From a virus: a DNA stretch of 24,130 bases. The notes under the pieces are model-generated. The model was given only the letters and a program-made list of their open reading frames with translations, did no database searches and was not told the DNA's origin. Position 1 is the stretch's first letter; the number at the start of each line of letters is the position of its first letter. The translations under genes were made by a program, and so were the position numbers. The stretch is from positions 1 through 24,130 of IMG/VR virus record IMGVR_UViG_3300006805_000159; one strand, 5' to 3'. Below, in pieces: positions 11,906 through 18,146 of the stretch.

Positions 11906-12090
11906 TACCTACTGCGCTACCCATAAGAACAGCGTCCCAGAGTAGGGCATTTATTGTACCTTCACTTCGAAAGAAGCGCCACGAAGAGTGCCTTGCATGC
12001 GGGCTAGACGTAACTGCAAGTAGCTGTGTTAGGTAGTCACACGCAACCGCTAACACATAACACCGAGCTAAAGTCGGGTGTATTATTTGA
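11906..12090 (+). ncRNA. Candidate structured RNA or DNA element: array of hairpins
   Basis: This is a non-coding stretch between two plus-strand genes. By my count about 49% of bases 11906-12085 are G or C, more than the surrounding genes appear to have. Perfect helices found by eye: CCTACT/AGTAGG (11908-11913 with 11941-11946), enclosing CGCT/AGCG (11915-11918 with 11931-11934); CTTC-GAAA-GAAG with a GNRA loop (11965-11976); CTTGCA/TGCAAG (11992-11997 with 12015-12020); TGTGTTAG/CTAACACA (12025-12032 with 12050-12057); and ACACC/GGTGT (12060-12064 with 12077-12081). No known RNA family was recognised. One frame stays open for about 50 codons but has no ATG. Confidence 0.45.
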
Positions 12091-12109
12091 AACAAACGAA
12101 AGAAAAAAT

Positions 12110-12703
12110 ATGAGCATAAAAGTAAGTATACCTGCTGACTATGAAAGTCTAAAAATCAAGCAATACGTTGACTATCACGCAGCGAAAAGCGACATTGAAC
12201 GCATTAGCGCAATAAGCAACCTAACGAAAGAACAAGCGGAACAGATTCCCTTTCAACACTTGCCGACGTTAATTGAAGCGTTTGAAGTAACGCTATTAAC
12301 CGAAAGCGCGAAGTTCTTCGAAGTGATAACAATCAAGGACAAAGACTTTGGTTTTATTCCTGACCTTTATTCTATCTCAATGGGTGAATATGCCGATATT
12401 TCAACATGGGCTTCCGACATCAACGCCAACATGATTAAGATAATGGGAACGCTTTACCGCCCCATTGAAAAGCGAATAGGTACAAAGTACACAATCGTAC
12501 CACATAGTAAGGCAAATCGTGAACTTGTTGAAGGCTACGTTGAGCAAATGACACTCGAACAATTCAACGGTGCGATGCTTTTTTTTTCGACTTTGCTCGA
12601 CGAACTAAACAACATTTCGCTAGACTTTTTGGAGAACGAAGTACAGAAGTTGACGAAGGAGATGCAGCAATTGAAGACCGAGAAGGACTCAACCAAGTCT
12701 TAG
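12110..12703 (+). CDS. Tail assembly chaperone (gpG-like)
   Basis: This encodes 197 residues from ATG 12110; an upstream in-frame GTG at 12026 would run through the hairpin array and is rejected. The text MSIKVSIPADYESLKIKQYV, then FEVITIKDKDFGFIPDLYSI, EYADISTWASDINANMI and TLYRPIEKRIG matches a protein that in Bacteroidota phages lies with the tail genes and is regarded as the tail assembly chaperone, which binds the tape measure during tail growth. The C-terminus is a charged coiled coil (ENEVQKLTKEMQQLKTEKDS). A nine-T run at codons 157-159 may let some ribosomes pass into the -1 frame. The leader is A-rich (AAACAAACGAAAGAAAAAAT). Confidence 0.82.
   Translation: MSIKVSIPADYESLKIKQYVDYHAAKSDIERISAISNLTKEQAEQIPFQHLPTLIEAFEVTLLTESAKFFEVITIKDKDFGFIPDLYSISMGEYADISTWASDINANMIKIMGTLYRPIEKRIGTKYTIVPHSKANRELVEGYVEQMTLEQFNGAMLFFSTLLDELNNISLDFLENEVQKLTKEMQQLKTEKDSTKS
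12579..12587 (+). promoter_or_regulatory. Candidate -1 frameshift site (run of nine T)
   Basis: The codons CTT TTT TTT TCG (Leu157, Phe158, Phe159, Ser160) contain nine consecutive T. Any slip of one base backward keeps full pairing. A second, poorer candidate is the five-T run at 12626-12630 (GAC TTT TTG). Confidence 0.5.
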
Positions 12704-12867
12704 GTCGCTACGGTTGGTATCACTTATTCATGGAAGCCTGCGGTCGTGACATAACAAAACTTGACGCAATTACGGAAAAAAGCGCGTGGGAGATATTTAC
12801 ATATATGACTTACTTAATTGATTACAACTATGTCGAACGTTCAAAGCTACAACGCGCTCATCGATAG
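12586..12867 (+). CDS. Frameshift extension of the tail assembly chaperone (gpGT-like)
   Basis: The -1 frame relative to the chaperone is open from the T run to TAG at 12865-12867. It encodes up to 93 residues, and the downstream part reads as real protein: NQVLGRYGWYHLFMEACGRD, then TKLDAITEKSAWEIFTYMTY. The pattern G-W-Y, G-x-D-I-x-K-x-D-x-I-T and a final helix is that of the second chaperone open frame in related phages. No ATG exists before Met at 12730, which would remove the conserved GWY part, so a ribosomal (or polymerase) slip is the likely way to express it. A fused product would be about 252 residues. It overlaps the next gene by 38 bases. Confidence 0.65.
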   Translation, partial: FDFARRTKQHFARLFGERSTEVDEGDAAIEDREGLNQVLGRYGWYHLFMEACGRDITKLDAITEKSAWEIFTYMTYLIDYNYVERSKLQRAHR

Positions 12868-15800
12868 ATTCAAGGCATTCGCCTCTGGACACTTTATATT
12901 AAAGACCTTTTCACACGGTCAAATAGATACGGCTGACCTTGAAAAGTTTACCGAATATCCGTTCATGCACGTCGTGCCGTCGAACGTTACTTACGCGAAA
13001 GGCATGAAGACTTTTAGTTTTCAGATTGTACTTGCGGATCTTCCACGCGACAAAGACGACAAGGTCGAGTTTCAACGTGAGGTGTTGTCCGACCTTCAAC
13101 GAATAGCTGAAGACTTGGTTGCTGAGATAACGAACCACCGTGTTTTGTTTGGTGACTTAATCACAGTACAAAATGTCACACTCGAACCTTTCCTTGAAGA
13201 ATTTCACAACACATTAACTGGTTGGACGATTAGTCTTGACCTGCTCGTTCCCTATTATTGGGACGCGTGTTCTATTCCTGCGGAGTGGAACGATATGTTC
13301 GAAAGTTCAACAGGTGGTACGGGTTCTATCTTGACGTTCATTGATTCAATAGTACGCGATGAGAACGGCAACGTTTCATTAGTCAACGATGAAGCAACAC
13401 CAGCACCGAACTACTACTACGGAACTAACGACGAGGGTGTTCGCGGTTGGTACTTGACAACGGACAACATCGGGTTGACGTGTGAAACAATCGGAACGTG
13501 TCAAACGATTATCGACATTGAAGCGGCGATTGACGCACTCGAAGAAGAAATACTTTTGAAGGCTGACATTACAAGCATAAGCGCGGTTGGTTTCTCGAAT
13601 GATTACAACGACCTTGACAACCTTCCAACCATACCAACGGCAACGAGTGACCTAACTAACGATAGTGGCTTCATAACGATAGGTGATGTTCCTGCTCAGG
13701 TGAATGCTGACTGGAACAGCGTTAGTGGAGTAAGTGAGATTCTTAACAAGCCAACTATCCCTGCTGCACAGATTCAATCCGATTGGACACAGGCAAACAA
13801 CGTAGCGTTAGACTTCATCAAGAACAAACCAACAATTCCTGCGGCTCAAGTCAATTCCGATTGGAACGCTGTTAGCGGAGTGGCGGAGATATTAAACAAG
13901 CCAACTATAACGAGTGGAACGGTTACGAGTGTAGGTGTAACAGCAGGAACAGGAATAAGCGTAAGCGGTGGACCTATTACAAGTAGTGGCAGCATAACTG
14001 TAACTAACTCTGCTCCCGATCAGGTAGTGGCTTTAACGGCAGGAACGGGCATATCTACATCAGGCACCTATCCTAACTTTACTATTACCAACTCAGCACC
14101 TTCATCAGGTGGAACAGTTACAAGCGTAGCACTAACAATGCCTTCCGCATTTAGCGTGGCGAATAGTCCTGTTACAACTTCGGGAACATTAGCAGTTACA
14201 GGGGCAGGAACGGTATCGCAATATGTGAGAGGTGATGGCAGTCTTGCCAACTTCCCTTCGTCAACGGGCGGTGGTGCTTCATTAGCTTTTTACCTGAACG
14301 GATCAGTAGCGCAAGGTACATTTGGCGGTGTAGCTTTTAAGGAAATGGACAGGACTCCTGTTTTGGGAGCAGGAACAGATTTCACAATAAATGCTAACGG
14401 CTACATTCAAAGTTTTATCACAGATGCCAATGTGCCTAATCAATTAGAGATACCAGCAGGCAATTGGAACTTCGAAACATATTTTAGCGCATCGAGTAGC
14501 GGTGGTACACCTTCATTTTATGTGGAGCTATACAAATGGAACGGCACGACCTTATCATTGATAGCATCCAACTCAGCTACTCCCGAAGGCATAACTAACG
14601 GAACGGCAATAGATGCGTATTTCAGCGCGTTAGCAGTTCCACAAACAACGTTATCTGCAACGGATAGACTTGCAATAAGAATCTACGTTACACATTCAGG
14701 AAGGACGATTACGCTTCACACCGAGAACAGTCATCTTTGCGAAGTAATAACTACATTCTCAACGGGGTTAACTGCGTTGAATGGCTTAACGGCACAGGTG
14801 CAGAACTTCGCAACGGGAACAGCAGGGACTGACTTCGGTATTTCGTCTGCGACAAGTACGCACACGTTCAATTTACCAACAGCAAGCGCAGCGAATAGAG
14901 GTGCATTGAGTGCTGCGGATTGGACTACATTTAACGGAAAACAAGCAGCGTTAGTTAGTGGTACAAACATTAAGACAGTTAATTCTACTACATTACTTGG
15001 TAGCGGAGATATAGCGGTTCAAGCAACGCTTGTAAGCGGAACGAATATTAAGACTATCAATAGCACTTCGCTTTTAGGTAGTGGAGATATAACGGTTGGA
15101 ACATTCACGCTACCTTCTCTCACAAGCGGAAGTGTTCTATTCAGCAATGGAACAACGATAGCGCAGGATAACACAGCGTTTAATTGGGACAATACAAACA
15201 AGCGTTTGAATCTTGTTAGTAGTGGAGATAACCTACTTAACCTAACACCACAAGCAAGTGGTAACGCTATTGTATTTAACAACAATAGTTACATTAAATG
15301 GGGAACAATTGGTTATACGAGAGGATTTTCAACAGCTACTACATTTGCTGTGTACAATTCTGCGTTTACTAATATTTTCAACATAGGTACTACTGCTGCT
15401 TGTTATGTAAATACAGGAAGTAATTTCCTCATCGGAACAACAACAGACGCAGGGTACAAGCTCGATGTGAATGGAACGGCAAGATTTACAGCACAAGTTA
15501 CATTTCCCAACTCTTCAAATATAAATGCTTCGGGTAACTTAACTATAGGTTCTTTTTCACTTCATGGTGGATCGGGTTATGCTACTTTTGGAGGCAATGT
15601 AACACTACCAATAACAGGTTCTGCATTTACATCAACAAGTGGAACGCAAATAGGTTTGAATTATACAAGTAGTTTTGCTCCCACAAGCGGAACGGCAATT
15701 TATTCAGCTTTTTCTATTACTACTACTTTAAACCAAACAGGAGGGGCTAATGGAATCACTCGTGGATTGTATGTGAATCCAACGTTAACTGCTGTAGCTG

Positions 15801-15985
15801 ATTATAGAGCAATTGAAGTAGCGAGTGGTATTACAATTTTAGGAGCAGCTACAACGGCTAAGGCATCGTTAAGAATACCAAGCGGAACAGCACCAACCTC
15901 ACCTGTGAACGGTGATATTTGGTTTGACGGAACTAACATAAAAATGCAAATAGGAGGAGTAACAAAAACATTCACTTTATTATAA
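12830..15985 (+). CDS. Tail protein fused to a long tail fibre
   Basis: This encodes 1051 residues from ATG 12830; a TTG four codons upstream is not preferred. Residues 1-158 (YNALIDRFKAFASGHFILKT; LTGWTISLDLLVPYYWDAC) match a tail protein that in related phages is usually a separate gene of about that size. Residues 288-360 hold three repeats with ILNKPTIP. Next come Gly/Ser/Thr-rich strand repeats (TSVGVTAGTGIS). Residues 505-640 look like a jelly-roll domain (IPAGNWNFETYFSASSSGG). A 26-residue repeat lies at about 708-759. A LDVNGTARF segment lies at about 877, and the end is GDIWFDGTNIKMQIGG. This is a receptor-binding fibre; no S74 protease motif is visible at the end. Confidence 0.85.
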   Translation: MSNVQSYNALIDRFKAFASGHFILKTFSHGQIDTADLEKFTEYPFMHVVPSNVTYAKGMKTFSFQIVLADLPRDKDDKVEFQREVLSDLQRIAEDLVAEITNHRVLFGDLITVQNVTLEPFLEEFHNTLTGWTISLDLLVPYYWDACSIPAEWNDMFESSTGGTGSILTFIDSIVRDENGNVSLVNDEATPAPNYYYGTNDEGVRGWYLTTDNIGLTCETIGTCQTIIDIEAAIDALEEEILLKADITSISAVGFSNDYNDLDNLPTIPTATSDLTNDSGFITIGDVPAQVNADWNSVSGVSEILNKPTIPAAQIQSDWTQANNVALDFIKNKPTIPAAQVNSDWNAVSGVAEILNKPTITSGTVTSVGVTAGTGISVSGGPITSSGSITVTNSAPDQVVALTAGTGISTSGTYPNFTITNSAPSSGGTVTSVALTMPSAFSVANSPVTTSGTLAVTGAGTVSQYVRGDGSLANFPSSTGGGASLAFYLNGSVAQGTFGGVAFKEMDRTPVLGAGTDFTINANGYIQSFITDANVPNQLEIPAGNWNFETYFSASSSGGTPSFYVELYKWNGTTLSLIASNSATPEGITNGTAIDAYFSALAVPQTTLSATDRLAIRIYVTHSGRTITLHTENSHLCEVITTFSTGLTALNGLTAQVQNFATGTAGTDFGISSATSTHTFNLPTASAANRGALSAADWTTFNGKQAALVSGTNIKTVNSTTLLGSGDIAVQATLVSGTNIKTINSTSLLGSGDITVGTFTLPSLTSGSVLFSNGTTIAQDNTAFNWDNTNKRLNLVSSGDNLLNLTPQASGNAIVFNNNSYIKWGTIGYTRGFSTATTFAVYNSAFTNIFNIGTTAACYVNTGSNFLIGTTTDAGYKLDVNGTARFTAQVTFPNSSNINASGNLTIGSFSLHGGSGYATFGGNVTLPITGSAFTSTSGTQIGLNYTSSFAPTSGTAIYSAFSITTTLNQTGGANGITRGLYVNPTLTAVADYRAIEVASGITILGAATTAKASLRIPSGTAPTSPVNGDIWFDGTNIKMQIGGVTKTFTLL
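13691..13909 (+). repeat. Triple fibre repeat (DWN..SGV.EILNKPTI)
   Basis: Three in-frame copies of about 24-25 residues: VNADWNSVSGVSEILNKPTI, IQSDWTQANNVALDFIKNKP followed by TI, and VNSDWNAVSGVAEILNKPTI. This repeat type is known from phage fibres and their host homologues. The middle copy is the most diverged and slightly longer. Confidence 0.8.
14951..15106 (+). repeat. Tandem 78-base repeat in the fibre gene
   Basis: Two in-frame copies of 26 codons: LVSGTNIKTVNSTTLLGSGD from 14951 and LVSGTNIKTINSTSLLGSGD from 15029. Over the first 23 codons, 11 differ silently, 3 change the residue and 9 are identical, by my count. Confidence 0.8.
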
Positions 15986-15990
15986 TAACA

Positions 15991-16242
15991 ATGGCTAAAA
16001 TTCAACCCGTTATCTTTCCTTTAAACGCAGGAACAGCAACAGAAATGAGCGTGCTTATTCTTCAACACACAACAGATGCAACAACTTGCGGAACTTACTA
16101 TGAATTAAAGACTGACGAAGGTGCAGTTCTAACGAATGGTAACTACACGCTAACCGAACAAGAGTTCGCAGCATGGGGAACAGACAACGAATACGTTGCT
16201 GAGTGCGTAGCGAAGGCAATAGGAGTAACAATAATAAAATAA
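15991..16242 (+). CDS. Hypothetical small structural protein, 83 residues
   Basis: The product begins MAKIQPVIFPLNAGTATEMS and continues TYYELKTDEGAVLTNGNYTL and EFAAWGTDNEYVAECVAKAI. It is strand-rich with a short C-terminal helix. Similar small proteins with an N-terminal V/I-F-P-L/x-x-A-x-x-L/M-x-V pattern lie directly after fibre genes in phages of this group, where they may cap or attach the fibre. The start is 6 bases after the fibre stop. Function is inferred from place only. Confidence 0.72.
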   Translation: MAKIQPVIFPLNAGTATEMSVLILQHTTDATTCGTYYELKTDEGAVLTNGNYTLTEQEFAAWGTDNEYVAECVAKAIGVTIIK

Positions 16243-16246
16243 GAAT

Positions 16247-16375
16247 ATGAACCTTACGGAAGAACACTTAAAGCAATTAGATGCTTTCATTCAAGAAATG
16301 CCTGTCAAATTTGGCTTACCATTGATTCAGTTTTTCAACAAGATAAAAGAGGAATCAGAAGCAGACAATGGCTAA
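16247..16375 (+). CDS. Small helical protein, 42 residues
   Basis: ATG 16247 lies five bases after the previous stop and the frame ends at 16373-16375, inside the start of the next gene (8-base overlap). The product is MNLTEEHLKQLDAFIQEMPV followed by KFGLPLIQFFNKIKEESEAD and NG: two short helices. No family known. The overlap and spacing support translation. Confidence 0.58.
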   Translation: MNLTEEHLKQLDAFIQEMPVKFGLPLIQFFNKIKEESEADNG

Positions 16376-16907
16376 CGAACAGAGCGCACCAAACTTCTTC
16401 GCTGTCGTTAACGACATGGCTAAACGCTTTGTCGAATTGATGCAGTCCGACTATCGCATGAAGCGAAAGGTAGGACGCAACTTCACGAATGCGGTAGCAA
16501 GTGGTACGCTAGAAAAGTCTTTGAAATACAGACTAAAAATAAAAGGCAAGAACATAAACGTTAGCATTTACGCAAAAGGCAAAGCGTCGCAGTATTTCTT
16601 AGCTCGTGAGAACGGAAGAAGACCAGGAGCGACACCGCCACCTGTGAGCGCGATTTTAGACTGGATGAGAATTAAACCAATAAAACTACGCGACAAAGAA
16701 AGCGGTAAATTTCAGAAGCCAACAGAAGCATTGAAAAGACAAGTTGCTTTCTTAATTGCTCGCAAGATAGGACGTGATGGAATCAAAGGTTGGAAGGCGT
16801 TTGACTACGCATACGAAAACATTTGGGATGAATATGAAGCGAAGATTTTTGAAGCATTTGGAAAAGACTTTGGAGCAAATTTAGATAACGAATTAAACGA
16901 CATATAA
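16368..16907 (+). CDS. Tail-completion / neck-like protein (HK97 gp10-like)
   Basis: This encodes 179 residues. A basic, strand-forming middle (SLKYRLKIKGKNINVSIYAK) is followed by ENGRRPGATPPPVSAILDWM, then AFLIARKIGRDGIKGWKAFD. The G-R-x-P-G-x-x-P-P-x-x-x-I-x-x-W-M segment and the A-x-x-I-A-R-x-I-x-x-x-G-I-x-x segment recur in HK97 gp10-like tail completion proteins of Bacteroidota phages, which join the tail tube to the head. Here it lies within the tail module, after the fibre. The assignment is by motif, moderately sure. Confidence 0.65.
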   Translation: MANEQSAPNFFAVVNDMAKRFVELMQSDYRMKRKVGRNFTNAVASGTLEKSLKYRLKIKGKNINVSIYAKGKASQYFLARENGRRPGATPPPVSAILDWMRIKPIKLRDKESGKFQKPTEALKRQVAFLIARKIGRDGIKGWKAFDYAYENIWDEYEAKIFEAFGKDFGANLDNELNDI

Positions 16908-16910
16908 AAT

Positions 16911-18146
16911 ATGGCAATTACAATAGACGACCAACCATACCAATACACTCCAGTCGGACAACGATTGATGCTCGTTGCATCTTCGACTAACGTAGCTAAC
17001 GCAGGCTTTCGTTTCGTGTTCGACTTCGGCTCTTTCCAAGTCAACGTACAACCTAACGCAAGTAGTAAGGGAATCTTAGACCTCGCACCTATATTTCGTG
17101 AATCGTTGCAACACGACGCGTCACTTTTGACAAGTACAAACACAACGGAAACTTCAAGTGTTGCTTTTATTTCTTGCACGATAAAAGAAGGTTGGTTGGT
17201 TGACGGAGTGTTCACAGTAAGCGGTAGCGGAATGGCTGACATCGACGATGTATTTGCTTTCCTTGCTGAATATCAAGTAAGCGACGGGTATAAGCCCGAT
17301 CCGAATGGACGCTATGCTTTAAGTGGCGCAAATAGATATGTATTGAGTGAGCGAACATACAACACGCACAAATGGATTGAAGCGTCAGCGCGCGGTCTTT
17401 CTAACGATTGGGTTTATATTCCAACGCGATTAGCTGACTACGGAATTATGTACACACCTTCAGCAACGGCATTGCTTGCATCTAACGATTTTGACATTGC
17501 AGTTTTTTCAACGTACGACAATAATAACGCTTTGATTGACACGGTAAAAGTTGAATTGAGTGATGAAAATAATATAGTCAATGTCATTGGTGCTAATCCA
17601 ATGAATTTGATTTCAGGTGGTTTAGATTTCACAAATGTCAAATACTACACTATACAAATTGGAAAAGTTATTGAATTTCCTATTTACACACCTTCTTCAA
17701 ACGTGTATTGTTTTTACATTATTCCTGACGATTGTCGCTTTGACAATGTGCGTTTGGGTTGGACGAACACTTGTGGCGGTGTAGATTACTTCAACTTCAC
17801 GAAGAAAAGTGAATTGTCGTTCAACTACGATCGTAAGCAATATCAAAAAGTAGTTGGAACATACAACGAATCGACGTTCGGTTTCAACACGTTTGACAGA
17901 GGTGCAACCGACCGCTACGTCACAACAACGAAAGGGCTACAAATAAACAGCGACTGGGTGTCGATTGGTGAGTTCAACTTACTTCAAACGCTTTGTCGTT
18001 CCAACGACGTGTACATAATCAACGACGACGGAACGCAAACGCCTGTATTGGTCGACACGCAGAATTTTGTTATTAAGGACGAACGCTATTCTAAATTATA
18101 CAACGTTACTTTGAATCTTAAATACTCACAACCTGTTGGCTTATGA
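16911..18146 (+). CDS. Baseplate/tail structural protein, 411 residues
   Basis: The product begins MAITIDDQPYQYTPVGQRLM and is mostly beta strand. The C-terminal third has NVRLGWTNTCGGVDYFNFTK, KQYQKVVGTYNES and SDWVSIGEFNLLQTLCRSND. The pattern R-x-x-W-x-N-x-x-G-G-x-D-Y-F-x-F-x-K is one I recognise from a large tail protein found next to baseplate genes in Bacteroidota phages and prophages. It likely forms part of the tail tip. The stop overlaps the next start as ATGA (18143-18146). Confidence 0.75.
   Translation: MAITIDDQPYQYTPVGQRLMLVASSTNVANAGFRFVFDFGSFQVNVQPNASSKGILDLAPIFRESLQHDASLLTSTNTTETSSVAFISCTIKEGWLVDGVFTVSGSGMADIDDVFAFLAEYQVSDGYKPDPNGRYALSGANRYVLSERTYNTHKWIEASARGLSNDWVYIPTRLADYGIMYTPSATALLASNDFDIAVFSTYDNNNALIDTVKVELSDENNIVNVIGANPMNLISGGLDFTNVKYYTIQIGKVIEFPIYTPSSNVYCFYIIPDDCRFDNVRLGWTNTCGGVDYFNFTKKSELSFNYDRKQYQKVVGTYNESTFGFNTFDRGATDRYVTTTKGLQINSDWVSIGEFNLLQTLCRSNDVYIINDDGTQTPVLVDTQNFVIKDERYSKLYNVTLNLKYSQPVGL

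Noticed and set aside
11906-12090. tRNA or tandem tRNAs in the hairpin array
   Set aside because: No T-loop, no 7-base acceptor stem and no anticodon arm of the right size could be laid out on either strand.
11862-12095. Minus-strand 77-codon frame
   Set aside because: It is antisense to the CxxC gene and the hairpin array, with an unnatural composition and no leader.
12026-12109. In-frame 28-codon extension of the tail chaperone from GTG 12026
   Set aside because: It runs through the hairpin array; family homology begins at MSIKV (ATG 12110), which has an A-rich leader.
12730-12867. Second chaperone frame started independently at ATG 12730
   Set aside because: This would remove the conserved-looking NQVLGRYGWYHLF part; a frameshift explains the open frame better, although it is not proven.
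12830-15985. Diversity-generating retroelement acting on the fibre
   Set aside because: No reverse transcriptase and no template/variable repeat pair with adenine-specific differences were seen in the window.
16805-17242. Minus-strand 145-codon frame
   Set aside because: It is antisense to two convincing structural genes and has no leader.
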